Origin: Pseudomonas haemolytica
GTDB taxonomy: Bacteria > Pseudomonadota > Gammaproteobacteria > Pseudomonadales > Pseudomonadaceae
NCBI RefSeq assembly: GCF_009659625.1
Contig: NZ_VOIW01000004.1
Location: 575,787 to 639,786 of the forward strand
Direction: 5' to 3'
DNA length: 64,000 nucleotides
This document shows, piece after piece, positions 33,985 through 43,172 of this stretch. The notes beneath the pieces are model-generated. The model was not told where the DNA came from. It did no database searches and saw nothing but the letters and a program-made list of their open reading frames with translations. Numbering within the stretch: position 1 is the first letter of the stretch; each line of letters begins with the position of its first letter. The translations under genes and the position numbers were made by a program.

Positions 33985-34427
33985 GGCGTCACAGCCTCGG
34001 CCGCCTCGAAGGCCCGCAGCACGCGCAGCGCGGCTTCCAGATCGGTGGGGGCGATATCCGCAAGGACTTCGTTACGCAGGCGTACCAACTGCGCTTCCAC
34101 CGCCTGCACCAGCTCACGGCCACGCTCGGTGAGGCTCAGGGCCTTGGCGCGGCGGTCGTGGATGTCTTCGGTGCGGCAGACATACCCGTCGTTGCAGAGC
34201 CGGTCGAGCAGGCGCACCAGCGACGGGCTTTCCATCCCGGAAGCCTGGGCTACCTTGACCTGATGCACACCGTCGCCCAAGCGGCCGATCATCAACAACG
34301 GCACGGCGCAGGCTTCGGAAATGCCATAGCTCACCAGCGTGGTCTGGCAGATTTTGCGCCAGTTACGGGCGCCCACCACCATGCTGCTGCTGAGGTTCAT
34401 CTGGAGTTGTTCGAGGGATTGGGACAC
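33981..34427 (-). CDS. MarR-family transcriptional regulator
   Basis: This encodes 148 residues from GTG 34427; ATG at about 34400 would shorten it by nine and neither start has a strong ribosome site. The winged-helix core is clear: LLMIGRLGDGVHQVKVAQAS, then MESPSLVRLLDRLCNDGYVC and the wing RTEDIHDRRAKALSLTERG. MarR proteins bind a palindrome as dimers and release it on binding phenolic ligands. As the first gene of the efflux operon, it likely autorepresses marR-FUSC. Upstream, TAGTTAGCAAACTA (about 34445-34460, with a T...A dyad) is a plausible operator. Confidence 0.9.
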   Translation of the reverse strand: MSQSLEQLQMNLSSSMVVGARNWRKICQTTLVSYGISEACAVPLLMIGRLGDGVHQVKVAQASGMESPSLVRLLDRLCNDGYVCRTEDIHDRRAKALSLTERGRELVQAVEAQLVRLRNEVLADIAPTDLEAALRVLRAFEAAEAVTP

Positions 34428-34594
34428 TGGATAGTTCGCATACAGTTAGTTTGCTAACTATTAATATGGTGGAGTGATCCCAATGCGTCAAGTTTTGAAA
34501 CAATTTCGCGGATGAGTGGTGGGCTGTGGCTTGAGTAAAGCGGGTTCCGGTGTAGGCATCAGCAAATCGCGATATTTGCCACACAACAAAACAA

Positions 34595-34622
34595 AATGTG
34601 GGAGCAATCCCGCTCCCACATT
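34595..34622. repeat. short REP-like palindrome
   Basis: AATGTGGGAGC-AATCCC-GCTCCCACATT is a perfect 11-bp stem, related in its outer part (TGTGGGAG) to the REPIN family but with a different core. It lies between the marR gene and the DUF2789 gene, where it may terminate nearby transcripts. Nothing else is seen in 34428-34665 beyond the possible MarR operator. Confidence 0.75.
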
Positions 34623-34665
34623 AGGTCGGCGTCGGCTTCAAGCCAGTGGCTACCCTCCAGCCTTT

Positions 34666-34911
34666 TTACACCCCTCGCCCACCCCGCAACATCAGGTTCA
34701 ACTCATCCACCACCTCCGCCCAATCCGCATCCTCCAGAATTTCCTCACGCAAAAAAGCCTTCTGGCTATCCGTCCAGAAGAACGCCTCCGCCAGTTTCAA
34801 CTCCGGCTTGAGCGGCGAATGAGCGACCACAAATTTTTCAATACTGACCGGGTCATCGTCCAATCCAAGCTGTTTGAACAACGACGGCAAGCTATGCACT
34901 GGCAATTCCAT
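34666..34911 (-). CDS. DUF2789 protein
   Basis: This encodes 81 residues, soluble and acidic. The MELPVHSLPSLFKQLGLDDD start, HSPLKPELKLAEAFFWTDSQ and FLREEILEDADWAEVVDELN match the DUF2789 pattern, a small helical protein common in Pseudomonas. No function is known. It lies 33 bp after the GT39 gene in the same direction and may share its transcript. Confidence 0.85.
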   Translation of the reverse strand: MELPVHSLPSLFKQLGLDDDPVSIEKFVVAHSPLKPELKLAEAFFWTDSQKAFLREEILEDADWAEVVDELNLMLRGGRGV

Positions 34912-34944
34912 GATGAGCTCCTGATAGAGAAGGTTTAACCGAGG

Positions 34945-36525
34945 CTAGCGACAGCCCTCGGGTTGCGGCGCCGGCACTTTGCACAGCACGAACAGACGCG
35001 CCCGTGCGCCACCGCCGTCCTGGCGACTGAGTTCGCGCCAGCCTTCGGGTAGCGGGGCGAAGTCGTCCGGTGCTTCGTTGCTGCTGATCAGCCACACGCG
35101 CCGGGTATTGGCCGGTAATGCCGATAAAGAGTCGAGGTATATGCGCCCGCCATCCTGATCTACCAGGGTGCCAAAGCCGTAGGCATTGGGCCGGGTCGAC
35201 GTGCCGTCGGGTTTGGGCGGGGTGTAGAGCTGCAACTGGGCGTCAGTCTCGTCGTAGTACACGTAGCTGAGGTACCACAGCATGTCGCTGAGGACGATGC
35301 GGTCGTCTTCCTGGTAATTGCGATTGACGAACTCCACCGGCACGTTGAGTTGATCGTGCTCATCCACGGTGAAGTTGTTCTTCAACCCCAGCAGTTCCAC
35401 GCCGACAAACAATACCAACAGCGCCACGCCCAGCCATGACCAGCGTGACGGCAGGCGATCGATGGCAAGGGCAACGAGGATCGGCAAAGCCAAGGCGTAC
35501 ACGGTGAGATAACGTTCGATAAACACCGGCGAGATAAACGAAACCCCATATACCAGCAGCAGCGGCAACAGGAAAAACAGTGCCAGCAGGCGTGCCGGTC
35601 GATAGTGCCAGGCCGTCATCACGACCACCGCAATTAACAGCAGCGGAAATAGCCAGAACAGCGGCGGCCAGAAATCAACGCCTTCATCCTGCAGCACGAA
35701 CTGCCAGATCATCGACGGCAGGGACTGCAGGTTGACCGGATCTTCCCAACCAATGTCCCCGCCGACCTTGAGTTGGTCGACGTGCTGCACCAGGTCCAAC
35801 AGGTTCGGCAGCCAGGGCAGGTACAACAGCACTATCGTGGCGTTGGCTACCCACCACGCAGGTCGCGTGAGCAAACGTTGCCCCGGCGCCTGCACCCCCA
35901 GGTACGCCCAATGCACCAGCACGCACAACGCAGTGAAGTAATGGGTGTAGAAACCGGCACTCATCAACAGCACATACGCGGCCAGGTAACGCGTACGCTC
36001 GGGTTGGCGCAGCCAGTACACCAGCGCCAGCGTAGCGCCCAACAGCCACACGCCCAGCAGCGAATACATGCGTACTTCCTGGCTGTAGCGCACCGCCGTG
36101 GGCAGCAGCGCCAGCAGGATTCCCGCCAGCACCGCCGCGCGTCGGGTGGACAGTTGCCGCGTCAGCCAGATACCCAGGCCCACCGCGACCACGCCGGGGA
36201 TGGCACTCATGCTGCGGATCGAGCCGATGCTGTCGCCGAACACCTCGATCCAGCCGCGCAGCAGGAAGAAATACAGCGGCGGATGCACATCATGGGCTGC
36301 GTGAAACCACAGGTCGGCCACGGCGTATTCGCTGAGCAGCAGGCTCGACCCTTCGTCGCCCCAGATCGCCGCTGAAGTGAGGTGGTAAAACCGCAGGGCC
36401 ATAGCCAGCGCCAGGATCGGCACCCACCAGAGACGGCTGAGCCAAGTGGCGCCCTCCCAGGTCAGGCGATGGGAGGCAGGCAACACCGCGAGTTTTTCAT
36501 TTTGCTCTACCACAGACCGACGCAC
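34945..36525 (-). CDS. ArnT/GT39-like membrane glycosyltransferase
   Basis: This encodes 526 residues from GTG 36525, which is preceded by AGGGGAATTGAG; the longer frame to 36615 adds an unlikely hydrophilic leader. It is a GT-C fold enzyme: about eleven membrane helices with the catalytic acidic motif in the first periplasmic loop (SAAIWGDEGSSLLLSEYAVA, then HDVHPPLYFFLLRGW). A periplasmic C-terminal domain of about 150 residues follows the last helix (about 370-526). Such enzymes transfer a sugar from a polyprenyl-phosphate donor to a lipid or protein acceptor; the acceptor is not deducible. The context gives no polymyxin-resistance (arn) genes, so it is not ArnT itself. Confidence 0.8.
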   Translation of the reverse strand: MRRSVVEQNEKLAVLPASHRLTWEGATWLSRLWWVPILALAMALRFYHLTSAAIWGDEGSSLLLSEYAVADLWFHAAHDVHPPLYFFLLRGWIEVFGDSIGSIRSMSAIPGVVAVGLGIWLTRQLSTRRAAVLAGILLALLPTAVRYSQEVRMYSLLGVWLLGATLALVYWLRQPERTRYLAAYVLLMSAGFYTHYFTALCVLVHWAYLGVQAPGQRLLTRPAWWVANATIVLLYLPWLPNLLDLVQHVDQLKVGGDIGWEDPVNLQSLPSMIWQFVLQDEGVDFWPPLFWLFPLLLIAVVVMTAWHYRPARLLALFFLLPLLLVYGVSFISPVFIERYLTVYALALPILVALAIDRLPSRWSWLGVALLVLFVGVELLGLKNNFTVDEHDQLNVPVEFVNRNYQEDDRIVLSDMLWYLSYVYYDETDAQLQLYTPPKPDGTSTRPNAYGFGTLVDQDGGRIYLDSLSALPANTRRVWLISSNEAPDDFAPLPEGWRELSRQDGGGARARLFVLCKVPAPQPEGCR

Positions 36526-36705
36526 CTCAATTCCCCTGGCATTGCCCTGCTTGCCTAAGCGCAAACATCGCCACTCTAGGACAAAAGCCCCGGGTTCGCC
36601 GCTGGAATCGGACAAATCAGCAATTTGTGTAGGCCTTCACCGAAGCACGCGTCAGGATCAGGCTATTATTGACTCCCTCCAAGGACCAAGGATCAAGGAC
36701 ACGTC

Positions 36706-38862
36706 ATGCGCATCGGTTTTTTGTCACCTCTGGCACTGGCCCTGCTGGCCGGTATTTCCCTCCAGGCCCAGGCCAGTTCCGACGACTCGTGCTACCCGGA
36801 CTGGCGGGTCTCGCGTGACAGCCTCGAACCCTGCAGCAACCAGCCCTTTCTCAGCCCAGGCAACGACAGCCGGGTCAACCTGCGCCTGTTGCTGGCCGAC
36901 AAGAAAGCCGCGCCGCTGACGCCCAATGCCTTGGGTGAAGATGACCTGGCCCAGGGCTTTGGCCCGGTACCGTTCCCGGTGTATCGCCTCACGCCTGCCG
37001 CGAATGCAGAGACTGACGCGGACTCGGACAAAACGCCCAGCCCCGAACTCGATGTGTTGCTTGCCTCTGTGGGCATCAAGCGCGACGACGCCAAAACTGC
37101 CGGCGAAGCCTTCCTCAATGGCGAAGGCAGCCGCTGCCGCAGTAATAGCGAGGGCAGCGCCACCGCGTTTATCAGCCAGGTGATCAAAGCCCAAATGCCG
37201 GCGACCGAGCGTGACCTGTTGGTCAAGGCGCGGCTGCAATTGCTCACCACCTGCAACTGGGACGGCCAGGTCGTGGATGCACAGCAGACCCCATCGGCCA
37301 ACGCCCAGCTGTTTCGCACCTACCTGCAGGCCGCCGCCGATTTCTATAGCGGGCGCTTCGGTGACGCCGAACGCGGTTTCGCCGCTGCCGCTACCAGCGA
37401 TGTGCCTTGGCTGAAGGAAACCGCGCTGTACATGACCGCTCGCACATCGTTGAACCAGGCCCAGGCCGAAGCCTTCGACGAATACGGCATGCCGCAACGC
37501 GAGCATGTGGATAAGGCCGCCCTGAGCGATGCCGAAGAAGGCTTTCTCGGTTACCTGAAAACTTATCCACAGGGCGATTACGTTGCGTCCGCCCGTGGCC
37601 TGCTGCGCCGCGTGCATTGGCTGGCCAATGATGAGGCTAAGCTCGCCGCTGACTTTACCTGGCAACTGACCGAGGCCAGCGACGCCCAGCGCAATGTGAG
37701 CGTGAACGCGTTGGTGGAAGAAGCCGACCTCAAGTTGCTGATGGTCGGCAACAAGTCGTCGAACAGCCCGATGCTGCAGGCCGTCAGCGACCTGATGGCG
37801 ATGCGCGCTCATACCCCGCCTCTGTTGACCCGCGAAGACCTCGACAAGCAGAAAGCCACCTTTGCCAACGAGCCGGCGCTGTTCGACTACCTGCAAGCGG
37901 CGCATGCGCTGTACGTCGAGCATCAACCCGACACTGCCCTAAAGCATCTGCCCGCAGATGTGCCATCGAACCTCGATTACTTCACCTTCAGCCAACAGAC
38001 CCTGCGTGCCCTGGCCCTGGAGGCCAAGCAAGACTGGAAAGGCGCCGAAGCCCTGTGGCTGCAACTGCTGCCCCTGGCCAAGCAACCGCTGCAACGCGAC
38101 CAGCTGGAGCTGGCACTGGCGATGAACTACGAGCGCAGCGGCCAACTGGCCAAGGTGTTCGCCGCCGACTCGCCGATCAGCGCCAAGCAAGTGCGTTACA
38201 TCCTGCTGCGCAACGTCGCCGGCCCTGACCTGCTGCGCCAGCAGATCGCCAAGGCCAGCGACCCGACCGAGCGCCAGAGCGCGCAATTTGTGCTGCTCTA
38301 CAAAGACCTGCTTCACGGCCAGTACGCCACCTTTGCCGACGACCTCAAGCAAGCCTCGCTCTCTGAGGACAAACTCGGCACCAGCCTGGGCTACACCTAT
38401 ACCAGCGGCCAGACCTTGAAGCTGTTCCAGTGGGACGGTGACAAAGCCGAATCCGGCTATGCCTGCCCAAGCATCGCGCAAACCGCCGCGACCTTGCAGG
38501 ACGACGCTAAAAACCCCCACGCCTTGAACTGCTTCGGTGAATTCATCCTGCGCAACGGCCTGGACGGCATGCCCCTGGAACAACCCCGCGCCGCCGGCAG
38601 CCTGGGCAGCACCGCCTCGCAGTTCAAGGGTGAAACCTTCTCGCGCCTGGACGGCTACAAACAGGTGATCGCCAACGCCAAGGCGCCGAAAACCGACAAG
38701 GCCTATGCGCTGTTCCGCGCCATCAACTGCTACGCGCCGGCTGGCTACAACAGTTGTGGTGGCGAGGACGTCGCGCCAGCGGTGCGCAAAGCCTGGTTCC
38801 GCCAACTCAAGACCGGTTTCGCCGACACCCAGTGGGGCAAATCGCTGCAGTACTACTGGTGA
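36706..38862 (+). CDS. exported TPR-like protein of unknown function
   Basis: This encodes 718 residues from ATG 36706, with AAGGA upstream and a signal peptide (LSPLALALLAGISLQAQA-SSD). Cys-containing N-terminal segment (SCYPDW, EPCSNQPFL) precedes a helical, TPR-like body (YLQAAADFYSGRFGDAERGF..., TYPQGDYVASARGLLRRVHW). I have seen such proteins annotated as 'outer membrane assembly lipoprotein YfiO-like', but there is no lipobox and the similarity is only to the helical repeat type. The stop overlaps the DUF3142 start by 4 bp, so the two are co-translated. Confidence 0.7.
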   Translation: MRIGFLSPLALALLAGISLQAQASSDDSCYPDWRVSRDSLEPCSNQPFLSPGNDSRVNLRLLLADKKAAPLTPNALGEDDLAQGFGPVPFPVYRLTPAANAETDADSDKTPSPELDVLLASVGIKRDDAKTAGEAFLNGEGSRCRSNSEGSATAFISQVIKAQMPATERDLLVKARLQLLTTCNWDGQVVDAQQTPSANAQLFRTYLQAAADFYSGRFGDAERGFAAAATSDVPWLKETALYMTARTSLNQAQAEAFDEYGMPQREHVDKAALSDAEEGFLGYLKTYPQGDYVASARGLLRRVHWLANDEAKLAADFTWQLTEASDAQRNVSVNALVEEADLKLLMVGNKSSNSPMLQAVSDLMAMRAHTPPLLTREDLDKQKATFANEPALFDYLQAAHALYVEHQPDTALKHLPADVPSNLDYFTFSQQTLRALALEAKQDWKGAEALWLQLLPLAKQPLQRDQLELALAMNYERSGQLAKVFAADSPISAKQVRYILLRNVAGPDLLRQQIAKASDPTERQSAQFVLLYKDLLHGQYATFADDLKQASLSEDKLGTSLGYTYTSGQTLKLFQWDGDKAESGYACPSIAQTAATLQDDAKNPHALNCFGEFILRNGLDGMPLEQPRAAGSLGSTASQFKGETFSRLDGYKQVIANAKAPKTDKAYALFRAINCYAPAGYNSCGGEDVAPAVRKAWFRQLKTGFADTQWGKSLQYYW

Positions 38863-39563
38863 AGTCGCTGTGGCTGGGCTTGCTGTTGCTGGCAAGCCCG
38901 GCTTTCGGCACCGTCGACGCCCGCGACTACGACGCCTTCTGGCTGTGGAGCGGCGTCACGCCCCAACCGGTTATCAAGCAGGCCCGGACCCTCTACATCC
39001 TCCAGGGCCAGATCAACTCCATCCGCCGCGCGCCCCAACGCGGCGTGCAACTGATCGCCCAGGGCATCAGCGTACCGCGTATTACCCAAGGCGAAGTCTG
39101 GGTGGTCTACCGTGCCCACACCTTGCACTGGCCGGAACAGGTCTACACCCAACTGCTTGGCCAGGTGCAACGCTGGCGTGACGCGGGCAACCCGGTAATC
39201 GGCATCCAGATCGACTTCGACGCTCGCACCCAATACCTGCACGAATACGCCGACTTCCTGCGCGATTTGCGCCAACGCCTGCCCGCCGACCTGCGCCTGA
39301 GCATCACCGGCCTGATGGACTGGAGCAGCAACGCCGACCCGGCCGCCATCGCCCAGCTCAAGGGTGTGGTGGATGAAGTGGTGGTGCAGACGTATCAAGG
39401 GCGCCATAGCATCCCCGACTATGCGGCTTACCTGCCACGGATGAATCGGATGGGGGTGCCGTTCAAGATTGGCTTGATTCAGGGCGGGGAATGGGAAGAA
39501 CCGGGGTATTTGCAGGGAAGTGAGTGGTTTCGGGGGTATGTGGTGTTTTTGCAGAACCGTTGA
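38859..39563 (+). CDS. DUF3142 exported protein
   Basis: This encodes 234 residues from GTG 38859, in the GTGA overlap with the preceding stop. The first residues (VKSLWLGLLLLASPAFG-TVD) are a signal peptide. The longer frame from 38754 lies inside the upstream gene and is rejected. Features such as VIGIQIDFDARTQYLHEYADF, LRLSITGLMDWSSNADP and VVVQTYQG suggest a TIM-barrel with acidic residues at strand ends, as in glycoside-hydrolase-like folds; the family function is unknown. It is coupled to the TPR-like protein and probably acts with it in the periplasm. Confidence 0.8.
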   Translation: MKSLWLGLLLLASPAFGTVDARDYDAFWLWSGVTPQPVIKQARTLYILQGQINSIRRAPQRGVQLIAQGISVPRITQGEVWVVYRAHTLHWPEQVYTQLLGQVQRWRDAGNPVIGIQIDFDARTQYLHEYADFLRDLRQRLPADLRLSITGLMDWSSNADPAAIAQLKGVVDEVVVQTYQGRHSIPDYAAYLPRMNRMGVPFKIGLIQGGEWEEPGYLQGSEWFRGYVVFLQNR

Positions 39564-39606
39564 GTCTTTTCGACATTCCACAAGACCCGCTTAAGACGCT
39601 CACAGA

Positions 39607-39627
39607 GCGCACCCTTGAAGGGTGCGC
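39607..39627 (+). terminator. terminator-like hairpin between convergent genes
   Basis: GCGCACCCTTGAAGGGTGCGC forms a perfect 9-bp stem with a 3-base loop, 44 bp after the DUF3142 stop and 49 bp before the 3' end of the TonB receptor gene on the other strand. It may serve both. Confidence 0.6.
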
Positions 39628-39675
39628 AGCCGAAGACGACATCACGCTCATGCTATTGCGCACGTAAACACGCAA

Positions 39676-42129
39676 TTACCAATCGTAGGTCAGGCTCGAC
39701 ACCACCGTACGCCCTTCGCCGTAGTAGCAGTCCAAGTCACTGGTGCACTGCGAGACGTAGGTCTTGTTGGTGAGGTTCTGTACGTTCATCGCCAGTTTCA
39801 CGCCCTTGAGCTTGAGCGGCGAGGTGCTCAGGTCGTAGCTGAGGCTCGCATCGTAGACGCTGTAGGACGGCACGCTGAAGGCGCCCTCGTAGTAGTCGCC
39901 CAGGCTTTGGCGGGCATAGCGCACGCCTAGGCCCGCGCCAAGGCCGGCCAGCGGGGTGTCGCCGAGCACGGTGTAGTTGACCCACATCGAGGCGGTGAGT
40001 GGCGAAATACCGGCCGGGTGGCGACCCTGGCGGCCGTCGTTGTCCTTGGTGTATTTGATGTCGTTGCGCGCAGCCGAGGCGATGATTTCCCAGGCGTCAC
40101 TCAGAACGGCCTTGGCTTCCAGTTCAACACCCCGCGAGCGCATGGCGCCGCTTTGGGTGCTGAAGGTGGTGTCCACCGGGTTGGTGGTCAGCACATTGTC
40201 CTGGTCCAGTTGGTACACCGAGGCTTGGATAAAACTCTTTTGGCCTGGCGGCTGGTACTTCACGCCGACTTCGTATTGTTTGCCGGTGGACGGTTCGAAC
40301 GGTTTTCGGTTCGAGTCGGTGCCGGCCAGCGGCAGGAAGGATTCCGAGTAGCTGACAAAGGGCGCCACGCCGTTATCGAATAGATACACCAGACCCGCAC
40401 GGCCGGTGAACGCCTGGTCTTTGCTGGCAAAGCGGGTATCGGCCAACGGCTCCTTGTTCACCACATTGGCCCAGTCATAGCGCCCACCGAGCACCAGCGC
40501 CCATTTATCCAGCTTGATCTGGTCCTGCATGTACAGGCCGGTCTGAGTAACGGTGCGGTCCCAGCGATAGGGTTGGCCGAAGTTCATGCGCTGGCCGTAG
40601 ACCGGCTTGAACAGGTCGATGATCGGCGGGTTGCGGTCATACAGGCCATGAAACTGCGAGTTGGAATGGTAGTAGTCCAAGCCAACGATGACGGTGTGGG
40701 ACAACGCGCCCGTGTCGAATTCGGCCTGGGCAATGCTGTCGACGCCGAACACCTTGTTGGTCTGCGACCAGTCCACGCCGAAACGTTGCAGGTAGCGCTG
40801 GTCTTGCACGCCGGTGGCCGGGTTGGCGACGAAGCGGTAACCGTGCAGCGGCGCGGTGTAGCGATCGTCTACCTCGGCGTAGCGGGCGTTTTGCTTGAGG
40901 GTCCAGATGTCGTTGAGGCGATGGGAAACCTCGTAGCCCAGCACGTATTGCTCGCGGTTGTACTGGTTGACGCCCGGCTCGCCGATAAATACGTCGCGCT
41001 TGATCTTGCCATTGGGGTTGTCCCACAGCGTGCCGGAGGCCGGCAAGCCTTGGGCTTCGGGTACGCCTTTGTCTTTCTGGTACTGGGCGAACAGGGTCAG
41101 GCTGGTGTCGTCATTGGGGCGCCAGGTGAGGCTGGGGGCGATGAACTGGCGCTTGTTTTCGACATAGTTGATCTCGTCCTGCCCGTCATTGGCCAGGCCG
41201 GTCAGGCGATAGAGAAATTGCCCCTGTTCATCCAGCGGGCCACTCAGGTCGATGGCGGCGCTTTTGTGTTCGTAGGTGCCGGCCTCCAGCACCACTTGGC
41301 GTACCGGGGTTTCGCTGGGCCGCTTGCTGACCATATTGACGATGCCGCCCGGCTGGTTCTGGCCGTAAAGCACTGACGCCGGGCCCTTGAGCACTTCGAT
41401 GCGCTCCAGGGAGTACGGCTCGATCTGCAACGCGCCGCCGGTGCTGCCACCGCCGTAGGGCAAGTGCAAGCCGTCGAGGTACAGCGGCGTGGGCGAAAAA
41501 CCGCGGGAGGTTGGCTCATCGAACAACTTGACCCGATCGGCGAAGCCGCCCGCGGTCATGCCGGGCGTGTAGAGCAACGCCTGGGTGACACTCTGGGCAC
41601 CACGCGCCTTGATCTCGGCGGCGGTAATCACGTTGATTGTCTGGGGGATTTCCACCAGCGCCGAGTCGGTCTTGCTGCCGGATGCACTGCGCTTGGCGAC
41701 AATGCCGTCCACTGGGCCCCAGGCGCTTTCCTGCTCCTGCTGGCCACTGATCTGGGTCGCCCCCAGCTGCAATGCGCCGTCGCCGGAAATGGCTTGCAAT
41801 GACCAACTGCCCTGGGATTGCACCGCCGCCAGCCCGCTGCCCGCCAGCACGCGTTCCAACCCCGCGCCTATGCCGTAACGCCCTTTCAGCCCTGCGCTGC
41901 GCTTGCCTTCGGTGAGCGTCGCGTCAACCGACAAGAGGATGCCCGAGGCGCTGGCGAAACGGTTCAACGCCTGGTCGAGGCTACTCGCCGGAATGTCATA
42001 GGTGCGCAGCGCCTCGGTGCTTTCTTCGGCTTGAGCCAGGTTCGGCAGCACCGGCACGGTCGCCAGCAGGCCAGCAAACAAGCCACGACGCAGGGCGCGG
42101 GCCAAGGGTTGGATTGGGTGGTGCGACAT
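39676..42129 (-). CDS. TonB-dependent siderophore receptor with signalling domain
   Basis: This encodes 817 residues. The signal peptide (LFAGLLATVPVLPNLAQA) is followed by a STN secretin/TonB signalling domain (about 40-105: DIPASSLDQALNRFASASGI...), then the plug (from about 150, IPQTINVITAAEIKARGAQS) and a 22-strand barrel ending SSLTYDW. Plug motifs such as YLDGLHLPYGGG and VLKGPASVLYGQNQPGGIVN fit FpvA/FhuE-type hydroxamate or pyoverdine-like receptors. The STN domain lets ligand binding signal to the adjacent FecR-like protein and so to the ECF sigma factor. The exact siderophore is unknown. Confidence 0.93.
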   Translation of the reverse strand: MSHHPIQPLARALRRGLFAGLLATVPVLPNLAQAEESTEALRTYDIPASSLDQALNRFASASGILLSVDATLTEGKRSAGLKGRYGIGAGLERVLAGSGLAAVQSQGSWSLQAISGDGALQLGATQISGQQEQESAWGPVDGIVAKRSASGSKTDSALVEIPQTINVITAAEIKARGAQSVTQALLYTPGMTAGGFADRVKLFDEPTSRGFSPTPLYLDGLHLPYGGGSTGGALQIEPYSLERIEVLKGPASVLYGQNQPGGIVNMVSKRPSETPVRQVVLEAGTYEHKSAAIDLSGPLDEQGQFLYRLTGLANDGQDEINYVENKRQFIAPSLTWRPNDDTSLTLFAQYQKDKGVPEAQGLPASGTLWDNPNGKIKRDVFIGEPGVNQYNREQYVLGYEVSHRLNDIWTLKQNARYAEVDDRYTAPLHGYRFVANPATGVQDQRYLQRFGVDWSQTNKVFGVDSIAQAEFDTGALSHTVIVGLDYYHSNSQFHGLYDRNPPIIDLFKPVYGQRMNFGQPYRWDRTVTQTGLYMQDQIKLDKWALVLGGRYDWANVVNKEPLADTRFASKDQAFTGRAGLVYLFDNGVAPFVSYSESFLPLAGTDSNRKPFEPSTGKQYEVGVKYQPPGQKSFIQASVYQLDQDNVLTTNPVDTTFSTQSGAMRSRGVELEAKAVLSDAWEIIASAARNDIKYTKDNDGRQGRHPAGISPLTASMWVNYTVLGDTPLAGLGAGLGVRYARQSLGDYYEGAFSVPSYSVYDASLSYDLSTSPLKLKGVKLAMNVQNLTNKTYVSQCTSDLDCYYGEGRTVVSSLTYDW

Positions 42130-42221
42130 TGCAGGACTCCCCGTGAGAACGCTTCTTGATTGGCTTTCAAGAGGTATCCCGCACGGCGCGCAAAAACCGA
42201 CAAGCGCTGATGATAATTTTT

Positions 42222-43172
42222 TCAGGCGCGCGCCTTGATCGTCACCCAGTAGCGCGTCACGGCCTGCACCTGCACCGGCAATGAGCGCTCCAGGGCCGCG
42301 AGAATCGCATCGGTATCGTTGAGTGGGAACACGCCGGTCAACAACAGGCCAGCTACGGCTTGATCACAGCGCAACAAGCCCGAGCGATAGCGGCTCAGCT
42401 GCGCCACGAACTCACCCAGCGGCTGGCGCTCGGCGACCAGGCGATGCTGGGCCCAACTGCTGGCATTGGCGCTCACCGCCGGCAGCGCAGCGCATTGGCG
42501 TGCGCTGAACCACAGGCTGTCACCGGCATTCATTTGCACCGCCGTGCCGTGCAGCGGAGTGACTCGCAGGCGGCCTTCATAGAGGTCGACACGGCTACCG
42601 TCGGGCAGTTCGCGCACGGCAAAGCGCGTGCCTAATGCCTGCACATCACCGGCAGGCGTTTCGACGATCAACGGCCGGGAGGGATCGTGGCCGCTGGTCA
42701 GCAGCACCTCGCCACGGATCAGGCGGATACGCCGTTCGCTGGCGCTGAAACGCAGGTCTACGGCGCTGTCACTGTTGAGGTCCAACTGCGTGCCGTCGCT
42801 CAAGGTGACGTGGCGAATTTCACCCGTGGCGGTGCGGTGCTCGGCGAAGGCGGCCTGCCAGGGCTCGCTGCGCTGGACCAGATAGCCGCTGCCCCCAGCC
42901 ACCAGCAGCAAACCAAGCAACTTCAGCGCGGCACGGCGCTGGGTGTCCGGGGCGTCGCGCAAGACTGCCCGGGCGCTGTCGGCGGGTACGCCGCCAAGGG
43001 TTTGTTGCAGTTGCTGCAAACGTTGCCAGGCACGCCGGTGTTCCGGGTCCGCCGCTTGCCATTGGGCGAACGCTCGGCGATGCTCACCTTGCAGTTCGCC
43101 GCCCCATTGCAGCATCAGCCACTCACTGGCTTGCTCGACAATTGCCGGTGCGATGGGCGCGTCGTGTTTCAT
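42222..43172 (-). CDS. FecR-type transmembrane sensor/anti-sigma factor
   Basis: This encodes 316 residues. The cytoplasmic N-terminal ~80 residues (EQASEWLMLQWGGELQGEHR, FAQWQAADPEHRRAWQRL) contain the conserved Trp residues that bind sigma. One membrane segment (LKLLGLLLVAGGSGYLV, about 83-100) precedes a periplasmic FecR domain (LSDGTQLDLNSDSAVDLRFS, IVETPAGDVQALGTRFAVR). It overlaps the sigma gene by 4 bp. It relays the signal from the STN domain of the receptor encoded just downstream. Confidence 0.93.
   Translation of the reverse strand: MKHDAPIAPAIVEQASEWLMLQWGGELQGEHRRAFAQWQAADPEHRRAWQRLQQLQQTLGGVPADSARAVLRDAPDTQRRAALKLLGLLLVAGGSGYLVQRSEPWQAAFAEHRTATGEIRHVTLSDGTQLDLNSDSAVDLRFSASERRIRLIRGEVLLTSGHDPSRPLIVETPAGDVQALGTRFAVRELPDGSRVDLYEGRLRVTPLHGTAVQMNAGDSLWFSARQCAALPAVSANASSWAQHRLVAERQPLGEFVAQLSRYRSGLLRCDQAVAGLLLTGVFPLNDTDAILAALERSLPVQVQAVTRYWVTIKARA

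Noticed and set aside
38853..39581. Minus-strand open frame opposite the DUF3142 gene
   Set aside because: The plus-strand gene has signal peptide, coupling to the preceding gene and DUF3142 pattern; the antisense frame has none.
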